Below, piece after piece: positions 1 to 10,893 of a stretch of 48,314 bases of DNA (its first letter is position 1; each line of letters starts with the position of its first letter). The stretch is from assembly GCA_021789935.1 (NCBI GenBank), contig JAJYIR010000019.1, forward strand, positions 1-48,314, read 5' to 3'. This DNA comes from Nitrospirota bacterium (GTDB lineage Bacteria > Nitrospirota > Thermodesulfovibrionia > Thermodesulfovibrionales > JdFR-88). The notes beneath the pieces were generated by a model, which was not told the origin of the DNA, ran no database searches, and saw only the letters and a program-made list of their open reading frames with translations. Position numbers and translations under genes: made by a program.

Positions 1-126
1 ACTGCGAAATAATCGAGACCGGCAACGAAAGCTGGAGGATCAAAACAAGAAACACTAAAAACTGACCGTCTGGGGTGGGTCAAAATTGGACGCCGATAGT
101 GGGTCAAAATTCAATGCCTATTGACA
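1..126 (+). mobile_element. Right end of an IS21-family insertion sequence
   Basis: The block holds the last codons of an istB-like gene followed by two direct copies of TGGGTCAAAATT (about 77-88 and 99-110) and ends in TTGACA at 121-126. IS21-family elements carry istB at one end, repeated short motifs inside the terminus, and termini of the TG...CA type, which fits. The rest of the element lies outside the window. An insertion sequence at the very edge suggests the contig broke there, but that is inference. Confidence 0.7.
3..65 (+). CDS. IstB-like ATPase, C-terminal fragment (5' end outside window)
   Basis: Twenty codons and a TGA are readable, giving a tail that begins CEIIETGNESWRIK. 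Similar tails occur at the C terminus of IS21-family IstB helper ATPases, which assist the IstA transposase. Only the end of the gene is present, so no Walker motif can be checked. The call rests on the tail plus the IS21-like terminus directly after the stop codon. Confidence 0.6.
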   Translation, partial: CEIIETGNESWRIKTRNTKN

Positions 127-195
127 CATTGCAGCTTATGTGCACTAAAATTGCAATATATGCACACGAAATTGCAGCTTATGCGCATTCCGACA
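127..195. repeat. Three degenerate direct repeats, probable terminus of a second IS21-type element
   Basis: Three copies of a unit close to ATTGCAGCTTATGNGCA start near 128, 150 and 171, with a period of 21-22 bases, and the block ends CCGACA at 190-195. Short repeats of about 20 bases inside a terminus ending in CA are typical of IS21-family ends. The motif differs from the one at 77-110, so this looks like the remnant of a different element into which the first inserted. Only nine bases separate it from the gyrB stop codon. Confidence 0.5.
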
Positions 196-204
196 TGAAC
201 ATCT

Positions 205-2625
<2,421 letters not shown>

Positions 2626-2738
2626 TTATTCAATAAAAACTCTCCAATTCCTTTTTTTAGACCGGATTATCTTTGTATTTTAACTTTTTTTGATGATTTA
2701 ATGCCAATGAAAAAGGGGGGAAGCGCAAGGCGCGGAGT

Positions 2739-2766
2739 CTGCTGCCGCCGTTTCCGGTGGCAGCAG
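2739..2766 (-). terminator. Strong hairpin in the dnaN-gyrB gap
   Basis: CTGCTGCC and GGCAGCAG form an 8-bp perfect stem that continues through a G-T wobble and CCG/CGG, giving a 12-bp stem with a TTTC loop. It sits downstream of dnaN and upstream of gyrB on the minus strand. No U-run follows directly on that strand, so it may be an attenuator or an mRNA-stabilising structure rather than a full terminator. Confidence 0.45.
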
Positions 2767-2823
2767 TTTGATTGCAAGTTGAATTATTTAAATTTTATGA
2801 GCTTTTTTTCTGTCCGCTCCGGC

Positions 2824-3927
2824 CTATATCCTCATGGGCATGATAACGCACCTATAGGCGGGGCCGCCTTCGGGCTTTAAAAGCGTGGGCGACAGCGGAT
2901 CCTGAAGCTCAAACACCACCTTTTCGCTCTCCATCGCGTTTAAGGCATCTATCAGGTACCTGGCGTTGAAGCCCAGGGACAGGGACTCCCCGGTGTAGCT
3001 GGCCGGCACTTCGTCCCTAGCCTCGCCAAGGTCCGGGTTTGAGGAGTTCAGAGTAATAAGGTTCTCCCCGGCATCCAGGCGTATCGCGTGGCTTCTTTCC
3101 TTGCTCATTATGGAGACGCGCCTCAGGGCCTTTATGAAGGCATCCCGGGCCACGACCACCTTTTTTTCATTGGCGGCCGGTATAACCTGGGTGTAGTTGG
3201 GATAAGAGCCCTCGATAAGCCTGGTCAGGAACTCGACTTCCCCTATCTGGAAGAGCACGTGGTTTTTGCCAAGGAATATCTTCGCCTTATCAGCCCCGGC
3301 GAGGAATTTTTCCAGGTCGCTGGCCGCTTTTCTCTGGACTATGAGCTTTTTTTCCTCCACCACGGGCACGCCTGGCAGGGCCATGGAGATCACGGCCATC
3401 CTGTGGCCGTCCGTGCCCACAATCGTCAGGTCGCCGCGCGAAGGGTCCAGGTGGAACAGTATGCCGTTCAAGGTGTAGCGGGTGTCGCTTTCCCCGGAGG
3501 AATACACCGTCTTTTCAATCATCATCGCCAGCTCGGATGCGGCAAGCTCTATCTGCTCCGAAGACCCCATGTCCGGCCAGAGCGGATAGTCCTCCGCCGG
3601 CAGGCAGGCGATCCTGAAGCTGGAGGGCCCGGCCTTCACCCTTATCCACTGCGAGTCCTCGGTCTCTATCGTGATATCTCCATCGATCTCCCGGACTATC
3701 TCAAAGAGCTTCCTGGCCGGTATGCAGAGGCTTCCCTCCCCCTGCGCCGCGGCCTGCACAGGCTCCCGGATGGCTGTCTCCAGGTCCGTCGCCGTAATGG
3801 TTGAGCCCGTACTCGATACTTTCAAAAGAAAATGGCTCAGGATGGGCATGGTACTTTTTTTCTCGACCACGGACTGGATATCCGAGAGCTTCTGCTGGAA
3901 CTCCTGCTTGGCTATGGTGATCTTCAT
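2824..3927 (-). CDS. dnaN: DNA polymerase III beta subunit (sliding clamp)
   Basis: Ring-shaped clamp that tethers DNA polymerase III to DNA. At 367 residues it has the length of bacterial clamps. It starts MKITIAKQEFQQKL, contains PILSHFLLK early in domain I and ends VIMPMRI; the closing P-M-R-(L/I) is the conserved clamp C terminus. A strong AAAGGAGGG precedes the ATG. It follows dnaA on the same strand after 35 bases, so the two are probably co-transcribed in the classical dnaA-dnaN order. Confidence 0.97.
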   Translation of the reverse strand: MKITIAKQEFQQKLSDIQSVVEKKSTMPILSHFLLKVSSTGSTITATDLETAIREPVQAAAQGEGSLCIPARKLFEIVREIDGDITIETEDSQWIRVKAGPSSFRIACLPAEDYPLWPDMGSSEQIELAASELAMMIEKTVYSSGESDTRYTLNGILFHLDPSRGDLTIVGTDGHRMAVISMALPGVPVVEEKKLIVQRKAASDLEKFLAGADKAKIFLGKNHVLFQIGEVEFLTRLIEGSYPNYTQVIPAANEKKVVVARDAFIKALRRVSIMSKERSHAIRLDAGENLITLNSSNPDLGEARDEVPASYTGESLSLGFNARYLIDALNAMESEKVVFELQDPLSPTLLKPEGGPAYRCVIMPMRI

Positions 3928-3962
3928 TTTATTCCGAACCCTCCTTTAAAGCTTTCTTTCCC

Positions 3963-5288
3963 TTAAGGCTTGAGTTTCTCCGCAAGGGATTCGAGCATAC
4001 GGTCGAAATCCTCGTCGGCCGCCCGCCTTTCCGTCATCTGTTTGCATGCATATATTACCGTGGCGTGGTCCTTCCCGCCAACATTTTTCCCGATATCGCT
4101 CAGAGAGACGTCTGTAAGCTCCCTGGAAAGGTACATGGCCACCTGCCTGGGAAGCGCTATCTCCTTGGTCCTTTTTTTCGTCTTCATGTCGGCCACTTTT
4201 ATGCCGAAATGCTCGGCAACGCCCTTCACTATGGTCTCCACCGTAAGGGGTTTCGTATCATCGGCGATGATGTCCTTAAGGACGTTCTTCGTCATTTCCA
4301 CGTCTATGGGGCTGCCGGTGAGAGACGAATGGGCGGCAAGCCTTATCAGGCAGCCTTCCAGCTCCCTGATGTTGCTTTTCACCTTTCTTGCCAGAAACTC
4401 GACTACCGCCTCACTAAGGGCTATCCTCTCCATCTCCGCCTTCTTGTGGATAATGGCCATCTTCGTTTCAAGCTCCGGGGACTGGATGTCTGCTATAAGC
4501 CCCATGTTGAAGCGGGAGCGGAGCCTGTCCGTAACGTTCTTGATCTCTTTTGGCGGGCGGTCGCTCGATATGACGATCTGCTTTTGTCCCTCGTAAAGGA
4601 CGTTCAAGGTATGGAAAAGCTCTTCCTGCGTGGCCGTCTTGTTTTCTATGAACTGAACGTCATCCAGAAGCAGGAGATCCAGGTTCCTGAACTTGGCCTT
4701 CAGCTCGTCCGTCTTTCCATGGCGCACCGCGTGGACCACCTCGTTTGTGAACTGCTCCGAGGACACGTAGAGGACCCTGAAATTCTTCATCCTGTCCACA
4801 ACGACGTTTCCGATGGCGCTTATCAGATGCGTCTTCCCAAGCCCGACGCCCCCGTATATGAAAAGAGGGTTGTAAGCCCGTCCCGGGTTTGCAGCCACCG
4901 CCTCTGCCGCCGCGCTGGCGAACTTGTTTGATTCCCCAACAACGAAGTTTTCAAAGATGTATTTGGGATTAAGGTATATCCCGCGGGAAGCGAGCCTCGT
5001 CCTTCTGTTTTCAAGCTGGTTGTCCAGTTTCCTCGATTCGGGGTCCAGCTTCTCGGACATCCTGTACTTTATCTTCAGGGATTCGCCAGTCACTTCCTTC
5101 AGGACATCGGAGATAAGCCCCGGATAGCTGTCCTCCACCCATTCCTTGAAAAAACGGTTGGGGATGTCCAGCGTCGCGTGGCCGTCTTTTATCTGCGAAA
5201 GCTCCACGGGCCTGAACCAAAGATCATAAAAATGACCTCCAACCCGCTCGGATATGAGCTTCTGCGCCTTTTCCCAAATCGCCTTCAT
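3963..5288 (-). CDS. dnaA: Chromosomal replication initiator protein DnaA
   Basis: AAA+ ATPase that binds DnaA boxes and opens oriC. The 441-residue protein has an N-terminal domain with FYDLWFRPVEL, a Walker A GGVGLGKTH (146-154), a Walker B LLLLDDVQF (205-213), and a C-terminal DNA-binding signature DHATVIYACKQ (407-417). The start ATG gives the normal N terminus (MKAIWEKAQKLISER). It heads the dnaA-dnaN-gyrB set. A promoter-like TTGCAA-17-TATAAT lies about 165-190 bases upstream. No cluster of DnaA boxes was seen around the gene, so oriC is not placed by this window. Confidence 0.97.
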   Translation of the reverse strand: MKAIWEKAQKLISERVGGHFYDLWFRPVELSQIKDGHATLDIPNRFFKEWVEDSYPGLISDVLKEVTGESLKIKYRMSEKLDPESRKLDNQLENRRTRLASRGIYLNPKYIFENFVVGESNKFASAAAEAVAANPGRAYNPLFIYGGVGLGKTHLISAIGNVVVDRMKNFRVLYVSSEQFTNEVVHAVRHGKTDELKAKFRNLDLLLLDDVQFIENKTATQEELFHTLNVLYEGQKQIVISSDRPPKEIKNVTDRLRSRFNMGLIADIQSPELETKMAIIHKKAEMERIALSEAVVEFLARKVKSNIRELEGCLIRLAAHSSLTGSPIDVEMTKNVLKDIIADDTKPLTVETIVKGVAEHFGIKVADMKTKKRTKEIALPRQVAMYLSRELTDVSLSDIGKNVGGKDHATVIYACKQMTERRAADEDFDRMLESLAEKLKP

Positions 5289-5637
5289 TTAATCAAAAAC
5301 CATCCCGCCCATCCTTAAATCAAAACAAAAAATCCAATGATTTAAAGGACTTTCTTTATTTTTGGCCCGGTATATTCATAAAATAATCCTGATATAGTTA
5401 CAAACAATCTATTAACAATATGTCAGTAACTCGTCCCCCGGAAAGCGAAGTATTATAGCTTATATTCATAACCTTTGCAAAAAGCCCTTTGGAGGTTGTC
5501 AGCAACCCTGCCCGTACGTTCCGGCGGCCCTCCGGTGTTAAGAGCGGCCGCGTTTTCAAACGTGGTTTTAAAGAACAAAACTTACCGTTTTATAAGGCAA
5601 AAATAACTTTCTAACAGCTTCAACATGCTATTCTACT
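5289..5637. other. Intergenic region prfB-dnaA
   Basis: This 349-base gap contains the probable dnaA promoter and a short GC-rich patch with small inverted repeats near 5495-5550. The part next to dnaA is AT-rich, as origins often are, but no TTATNCACA boxes were found on either strand. No protein-coding gene is supported. Confidence 0.5.
5452..5480 (-). promoter_or_regulatory. Probable sigma-70 promoter of dnaA
   Basis: Read on the minus strand, TTGCAA (5475-5480) and a perfect TATAAT (5452-5457) are separated by exactly 17 bases. Transcription would begin near 5445, leaving a leader of about 155 bases before the dnaA ATG. No other gene on this strand lies between it and dnaA. Confidence 0.5.
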
Positions 5638-6757
5638 TCAACTATTACTTAATATATTCTTTTTAGAAGAAGAGGCCTTCAGGGCCTTTTCGATAAAGGA
5701 GTCTATATCGCCGTCGAGAACGGCGTCCACGTTGCCCATTTCAAGACCCGTGCGATGGTCCTTTACGAGCCTGTAAGGCTGTAGAACATAGGAGCGTATC
5801 TGGTTGCCCCAGGCGATGTCCCTCTTCTCTCCTACGATGTCCTCCATTTTCTGCTCCTGCCTGCTTATCTGGAGCTCGTAGAGCCTGGATTTAAGAATCT
5901 TCATGGCGGACTCCCTGTTTCTGTGCTGGGAGCGCTCGTTCTGGCAGGAGACGACTATTCCGCTCGGCAGATGGGTCATGCGTACGGCGGAGGAGGTCTT
6001 GTTCACATGCTGCCCCCCGGCGCCGGAGGCCCTGAAGGTGTCCACCTTCAGATCCTCATCCCGGATGTCCACGGTAACCTCATCCTCTATCTCCGGGCTC
6101 ACGAGCACCGCGGTGAAGGATGTGTGCCTTCTTTTATTGGCGTCAAAGGGGGACATCCTCACAAGGCGGTGGATGCCGGCTTCCTTTTTCAGGTATCCGT
6201 AGGCGTACATGCCCGCCACGGTGAATGTTGCACTCTTTATGCCTGCCTCATCGCCTGGCTGGAGGTCCATCATTTTGGTCTCGAACCCTCTTCGTTCGGC
6301 CCACCTCAGATACATCCTCAGAAGCATCTGGGCCCAGTCCTGGGACTCGGTCCCTCCGGCCCCCGGGTGGATGGTGACTATGGCGTTCGCGGAGTCCAGA
6401 TCGCCAGCCAGAAGGTGTTTCAGCTCCAGTTCTTTTATCTCCGCGGCCACGGAGGACAGGCCTTCCTTCACCTCGGAGATAAAGACCTCGCCTCCCTCCT
6501 CAGAGATGAGGCCCGCTGCCTCCTCCAGGTATTGCATCTTCGCCGTTATCTGCTCGAAGGGCAAAAGCTGGGCCTCCAGGCGGGATTTTTTCTTTCTTAG
6601 CTCCTTTTGCCTGGTGGGCTCCCAGGAGCTTTCCTTTGCAAGCTCCTTATCGCTCTTCTCTATTGCGGATCTCAGTGCGGCAACATCAAAGATAACCTCG
6701 AAGGTCTTCAACCTTCTTTTTGATTTCAAGAAACTCCGCTTTCAATTCTTCGCTCAT
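5638..6757 (-). CDS. prfB: Peptide chain release factor 2, made by programmed +1 frameshift
   Basis: RF2 terminates translation at UAA and UGA. Translation starts at the ATG at 6757, eight bases after AAGGAGG, and reads 23 codons (MSEELKAEFLEIKKK... ending RGYL) to an in-frame TGA at 6686-6688. The stop context is GAGGTTATCTTTGA, the classical RF2 frameshift site: an SD-like GAGG, then CTT TGA. A +1 shift at CTT continues as DVAALRSAIEK, giving about 372 residues. RF2-specific SPF (about 202-204) and the catalytic GGQ (about 247-249) are present. A continuous frame alone would wrongly start at 6729 with an unrelated N terminus. Synthesis is expected to be autoregulated by RF2 level. It follows lnt after 81 bases. 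Confidence 0.95.
6686..6697 (-). promoter_or_regulatory. RF2 programmed +1 frameshift site
   Basis: On the minus strand the sequence is GAGGT TAT CTT TGA followed by TG. The in-frame UGA is codon 24. This matches the known prfB recoding signal: an internal Shine-Dalgarno three bases before a slippery CUU and a weak UGA stop. Low RF2 lets the ribosome slip; high RF2 terminates at the UGA. Confidence 0.9.
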
Positions 6758-6838
6758 CTTCGATGCCTCCTTAAAATGTGAAAAAGCCAAACCGGATTTT
6801 TTATCAGAACAGGCCAGGATAAATCAAATCAGGCCGGG

Positions 6839-8365
6839 TCAGAAATTCTTTTTTTCGTCAGAGAAAATAAGTAAAAACAGGGCCGTAAGTATGCTCAGGT
6901 ATGCAAACAGGTCGCCAAAGCGGGTGTAGAACGTTATAGTGGAGTCCGTCATTATGGTTGCGGTCAGGTTCCTGCGCTCAAAGAGGCCGGTCCTTTTTAT
7001 TACACGTCCAGAACTCGTAAAAAAACCGGATATGCCGGAGTTTGCCGCCCTTACGACCGGCTTTCTGTTTTCCACTGCGCGCAGGGCCGCCATGCTCCAG
7101 TTCTGGTAGGGCCCCGTGCTCCTGCCAAACCAGGCGTCATTGGTGATCGTGACCATGAAATCCCCGCCGCTGGTGAAAAACTTCCTTACCAGCCCGGGAA
7201 ACACCATCTCGTAGCAGATAAGCGTGGCGAACCTGTCCTGCCCGATGCCTCCCTGCGTGTAATTGTCACCGGGCTGGAAGTCCCCTATGGCGTCGGTAAG
7301 CTTGTTTACAAAAAACAGCATGCTTTTGAGAGGCACATACTCCCCGAAGGGCACCAGGTGGATCTTGTCATAAATGTAGGCGGGTCTGCCCCCGGATATG
7401 AGAAAGGCGCTGTTTGAGAGATTGCCGGACTGCCTCTGCCTTACCGCACCGATAAGAAGCGGTATGCGGCTGGATTTCTGCATGGCTTCGAGCTCCTTTA
7501 TCCCGGGCTCCTGCTCGCTGAAGACAAAGGGCAGAGAGCTCTCCGGCCATACTATGAGATTCGGGGTCTGGTCTATGGCCCCCGCGGTGAGTTCCTTGTA
7601 AGTGTCGAAGACATGGTCCTCATACTTGCCATCCCATTTATGAGCCTGGTTTATGTCTCCCTGCACGACGGTTACCTTCAGCGGATGGCCAGGGCGGGTC
7701 TGTCCAAGCCTGTAACCTCCGTACAGAAAAGAGACGGCAAGGAGGCCGGCAAGGCATACAAAGCCGGTCACCGCGTATGAAACGGGATACAGGGGCATCC
7801 GGCGCGTCCTTCTTCTTAGGAGGAAAAAGTCCGCAACCGCGGCGTTGACCGCCACGATCAGAAAAGATATCCCGTAGACACCCGTTATGTCCGCTATCTG
7901 TATGATCCTTAAAAAGTTCCATTGGCTGTACCCGAGGGTGGACCAGGGGAACCCTGTCAGGAAATAAGAGCGCAGATATTCCAGGGAGACCCAAAGGACG
8001 GGGGCGACAAGCAGCGCCGGAAGCTTGGTATGCCTTATCTTAGCCGCATAAAGGGCGGCAAAGGCCGTTGTGTACAGGGACAGATACGCCGCCAGGGCAG
8101 TCACAATGAAAAGGCTAGTAATGAGCCCCATCCCGCCGTAATCGTGCATGGAATGATATATCCAGTAAGTGGTGCCGAAAAAGTAGAACATGCCCATCGT
8201 GAAGCCGGCCTTTGCCGCGCTGCCAACCGTCATGCCCTCTATCGAAAGGAAAAAAGGCACCAACGCAATCCAGGCCAGGCCGTACAGGTCGTACGGGGCG
8301 AATGTAAATACCAGCATCAGCCCGGAAAAAGCGGACATAACGTATTTTGTTCCGTTGCCTCTCAT
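6839..8365 (-). CDS. lnt: Apolipoprotein N-acyltransferase
   Basis: Inner-membrane enzyme that adds the third acyl chain to the N terminus of lipoproteins in Gram-negative bacteria. The 508-residue protein has about six hydrophobic segments in the first 215 residues, then a nitrilase-like domain. The catalytic triad is visible: E275 in VWPESSLPF, K334 in YDKIHLVPFGEYVP and C384 in TLICYEMVFP. The spacing matches the E. coli residues E267, K335 and C387. A final hydrophobic stretch is near residues 480-500. An AAGGCGG precedes the ATG. It probably heads a transcript with prfB. Its presence supports an outer membrane. Confidence 0.95.
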   Translation of the reverse strand: MRGNGTKYVMSAFSGLMLVFTFAPYDLYGLAWIALVPFFLSIEGMTVGSAAKAGFTMGMFYFFGTTYWIYHSMHDYGGMGLITSLFIVTALAAYLSLYTTAFAALYAAKIRHTKLPALLVAPVLWVSLEYLRSYFLTGFPWSTLGYSQWNFLRIIQIADITGVYGISFLIVAVNAAVADFFLLRRRTRRMPLYPVSYAVTGFVCLAGLLAVSFLYGGYRLGQTRPGHPLKVTVVQGDINQAHKWDGKYEDHVFDTYKELTAGAIDQTPNLIVWPESSLPFVFSEQEPGIKELEAMQKSSRIPLLIGAVRQRQSGNLSNSAFLISGGRPAYIYDKIHLVPFGEYVPLKSMLFFVNKLTDAIGDFQPGDNYTQGGIGQDRFATLICYEMVFPGLVRKFFTSGGDFMVTITNDAWFGRSTGPYQNWSMAALRAVENRKPVVRAANSGISGFFTSSGRVIKRTGLFERRNLTATIMTDSTITFYTRFGDLFAYLSILTALFLLIFSDEKKNF

Positions 8366-8374
8366 TTCACCGCC

Positions 8375-8403
8375 TTGACAATAAAAATGTTTTTCGGTAA
8401 AAC
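8375..8403 (+). promoter_or_regulatory. Probable promoter of tRNA-Phe
   Basis: A perfect TTGACA (8375-8380) is followed after 17 bases by TAAAAC (8398-8403), which fits four of six -10 positions. Transcription would begin near 8410, just before the tRNA 5' end at 8414. Confidence 0.45.
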
Positions 8404-8413
8404 TTATAATCCA

Positions 8414-8489
<76 letters not shown>

Positions 8490-8596
8490 CTTTTCTATTC
8501 TAAAAAATCCCGCCGGTTTTTTTCAGGTTTTTGTCTGCCGCGTGTTTTTTTTGGTTACGGAAGAATTGGGATAATCGGCTGATTCCTGTGCCCCTG

Positions 8597-8615
8597 GACC
8601 GGCAGTGAGCCGGTT
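8597..8615. terminator. Possible terminator hairpin between tRNA-Phe and the tonB-like gene
   Basis: GACCGGC and GCCGGTT pair over 6-7 bp around an AGTGA loop. On the plus strand a T-rich stretch follows, and the minus-strand tonB-like gene ends nearby. It could end either transcript. The stem is short, so confidence is low. Confidence 0.35.
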
Positions 8616-8648
8616 CATTTATATTTTGCCGTTGCCTGGCGGCACCTC

Positions 8649-9572
8649 TTACCAGAGCTGGGGGCCGCCGTATAGGGAATAGCGGAAGTGCCCGTCTATC
8701 GTTAGGCTCTTTTTGTGCCAGGAGGTGGGCAGGGGCCAGTAAGGCACACCGTCCCTGAGCGCCTGCACCGCGGCTTCATCCAGGATGGGATAACCGGAAC
8801 CGCGCACTACCTCCACACCGGCAAGCGTGCCATCCTTATTTATGGTAAAACTTATCTCCAGGTCTCCCTGGAGCCTGCGCTCCTGGGCTTGGCTTGGATA
8901 TTTCCAGATGCTCTCTATCTTTATCCTGAGAAGCCTCATGTAGCCGAAATACTTGGAATCCGCCGCGTCGAATGTTATGCCGTTTTTCGTTGAACCGGTT
9001 TTTTTACGGTGCAGATCGTTTTGGGCCACCTGTTCCGTGATGCCCGGATCAAAGAGGTTCGGCACTACCAATCTTGTGCCCGGCTTTTTGTTCCCGTTAA
9101 AGGAAGGGTTTCTTTTACCCGAATAACCGGGCCCCCTTGTAATTGGAAGGTTTTTTTCAATCGGCGTCTTACTGCCCCCGCCCTTTTCCCCGCGAATGGG
9201 CGATTTGGCGGCAAGTGAGACTGGCTTGCGGGCTGAAGACCGGTTTTTCACCGTTTTTTTCGTTGTCCTGGGTGGACCCTGTGCCAGGCCGCCATGGATG
9301 CGCATTTTCTTGAGCTCCTCCCGGGTAAGCCTTGGCAGGTGCATTATCCTTGAAGCAGGACTTTTTTGTTTTCTTGGTTTTACAATTTTTGGCCTTGGCT
9401 TTGCAACCAGCGGCGGGGTCAGCCGCTTCAGCTCCTGCGGCGTTACGAGGGTCGCAACCATGGGAGCCTCCGGCTTTTTTTGCCTGTTTTTCATTGTCAA
9501 AAGGGCAGCCAGCAGCATGATGTGCAGAAGAATGGAAATTATTAGAAATTTTGAAAAAGAAGAAAAATTCAA
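8649..9572 (-). CDS. TonB-family energy transducer (TonB/TolA C-terminal domain)
   Basis: A 307-residue periplasm-spanning protein. It has one N-terminal membrane anchor (about residues 8-27), a long basic Pro/Lys/Arg-rich linker (about 30-180), and a C-terminal TonB-type domain beginning near YMRLLRIKIESIWKYP, with GDLEISFTINKDG and a final beta region. TonB proteins pass proton-motive force from ExbBD to outer-membrane receptors. No exbB, exbD or receptor gene is present here, so the partner is unknown. The start is a TTG overlapping the TGA stop of the preceding reductase gene (TTGA), which points to translational coupling. A TolA-like role is the alternative. Confidence 0.8.
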   Translation of the reverse strand: MNFSSFSKFLIISILLHIMLLAALLTMKNRQKKPEAPMVATLVTPQELKRLTPPLVAKPRPKIVKPRKQKSPASRIMHLPRLTREELKKMRIHGGLAQGPPRTTKKTVKNRSSARKPVSLAAKSPIRGEKGGGSKTPIEKNLPITRGPGYSGKRNPSFNGNKKPGTRLVVPNLFDPGITEQVAQNDLHRKKTGSTKNGITFDAADSKYFGYMRLLRIKIESIWKYPSQAQERRLQGDLEISFTINKDGTLAGVEVVRGSGYPILDEAAVQALRDGVPYWPLPTSWHKKSLTIDGHFRYSLYGGPQLW

Positions 9573-10705
9573 AACAGCACGCGTTTCCTTAGCACGTTGA
9601 TGAAAGAGGCCAGAGTGCCTCTGCCCGAGGTTTTATCAAGCCAGAGTTTTATCCCCATCTGCTGCACCCGCTCATCCCTGAAAGCGGAAATAAGCGCTTC
9701 CGTGCCAGCTTCCGTTGTAAGAAATATCCTCCATAAGCCCTTCATGAGAAGAAACCTGGAGCGGAACCTCTGCCGCCATAATTTCCCGTAAAGCCCGAGG
9801 TCCCCTTCCGCGATGGCCTGGGCCGCGAGCTGTCCGGCCCGCATGGCATAATAAATACCCTCGAAGGTAAACGGCATTACAAGGCCTGCCGAATCCCCGG
9901 CGAAAAGCACCTTTTCCTTTTCCCGGACAAGCGGCTGCCCCTCCCAAAGAGGTATCCTGTAACCCCGGGGGCCAGGCGCCGCCGCCGCTTCAGGGGGCAC
10001 GCCTTTTTCCGACAGCAGCCGCTCATATGCCGGTTTCAGCTTTCTGGGGTCTGTGCTCCCGGTGCCGGCGGACACGCTTGCCCCGCCCGGGAATATCCAG
10101 GAATAGCCCCCAGTGGCGAAACGGCCGAAATAAAATTCACAACTGTTTCCCATCGTGCCTCCGGCCGGCAGTTTCGCGCCCAGGGTATAAAGGCTGGCCA
10201 TTGGCTTCATGCCAAGCGCGGTCCTTACCCTGGAGTTCACCCCGTCGGCCGCTATTACAAGTTCCGAGCGGACCTCAAGACGTTCTCCGCCGCTGACGGC
10301 CTCGCAGACAATGTGATCATCGCAGCGCCCGTTTTCCGGGGGCAGAAAGCACAAAAACTCGCCGTCCAGGAGCCGGGCCCCCTGCGCCTGTGCCATCTCC
10401 CTTAAAGCTGAGTCGAACTCCTGCCGCTCCACAATCCCTATGTATCCCGACTGGAAGCATATCTCAAAGGGGGTGCTTTTGGGCGGAGACACCCTCAGGG
10501 CGCAAACCTTCTTTTTTATGAGGTTTTCGGGCAGTTGCAGCTCTTCGAAGGCCCCGCACGGTATGCCCCCGCCGCAGGGCTTGGTGCGCCGCGGGTGCCT
10601 CTCCAGGATTATGCAGTCCACACCGCTTGCGGCCAGGAACCTGCCCGCGGTCGCACCGGCGGGCCCCCCACCGACTATGAGCACCCTTGTCTCTAAAAAG
10701 TTCAT
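9569..10705 (-). CDS. Geranylgeranyl reductase-family FAD-dependent oxidoreductase
   Basis: A flavoprotein of about 378 residues from the ATG at 10705. The N terminus has the Rossmann FAD motif VLIVGGGPAGATAG, followed by an E-R pair (LERHPRRTKPCGGGIP) with the Cys-Gly-Gly-Gly typical of this family. A second FAD motif, VLFAGDSAGLVMPFTFEGI, lies in the middle. Family members saturate isoprenoid chains of chlorophyll, archaeal lipids or menaquinone. Menaquinone side-chain reduction would suit a quinone-based respirer, but that is inference. An upstream in-frame ATG at 10798 would add 31 residues without family character. The stop codon overlaps the start of the tonB-like gene. Confidence 0.8.
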   Translation of the reverse strand: MNFLETRVLIVGGGPAGATAGRFLAASGVDCIILERHPRRTKPCGGGIPCGAFEELQLPENLIKKKVCALRVSPPKSTPFEICFQSGYIGIVERQEFDSALREMAQAQGARLLDGEFLCFLPPENGRCDDHIVCEAVSGGERLEVRSELVIAADGVNSRVRTALGMKPMASLYTLGAKLPAGGTMGNSCEFYFGRFATGGYSWIFPGGASVSAGTGSTDPRKLKPAYERLLSEKGVPPEAAAAPGPRGYRIPLWEGQPLVREKEKVLFAGDSAGLVMPFTFEGIYYAMRAGQLAAQAIAEGDLGLYGKLWRQRFRSRFLLMKGLWRIFLTTEAGTEALISAFRDERVQQMGIKLWLDKTSGRGTLASFINVLRKRVLF

Positions 10706-10759
10706 TTCTGGAAAAACAAAAAAACAAAATTTCCCACGCCAGTGAGAGTTTCGTCTTTT

Positions 10760-10765
10760 ATTATA
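10760..10765 (-). promoter_or_regulatory. Candidate -10 box for the geranylgeranyl reductase gene
   Basis: A perfect minus-strand TATAAT lies about 55 bases before the ATG. No good -35 is found at 16-18 bases, so an activator or an unusual -35 would be needed. Confidence 0.3.
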
Positions 10766-10893
10766 ACCTGTATGGCTTTCTGTGAAGCAGCAAGACAATG
10801 TAAAGAATTGTAAAGGTAGAAAAAAATCCGGTAGTTTAAAAAAATGTTATGGGAACGCGCAGCGGTCCCTCCGCGTGATACTCTCTGCCCATT

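Noticed and set aside
4445-4453. Perfect DnaA-box-like TGTGGATAA inside dnaA
   Set aside because: It is a single site within coding sequence for IIHKK, with no cluster around it, so it does not mark oriC.
8405-8410. TATAAT just before tRNA-Phe
   Set aside because: It is only four bases from the tRNA 5' end, so initiation would fall inside the tRNA; the pair at 8375-8403 fits better.
10850-10882. Hairpin-like GCGG-TCCCT-CCGC after the JAMM gene
   Set aside because: The stem has only four to five pairs and the T-run on the minus strand is about 12 bases away; not good enough to call a terminator.
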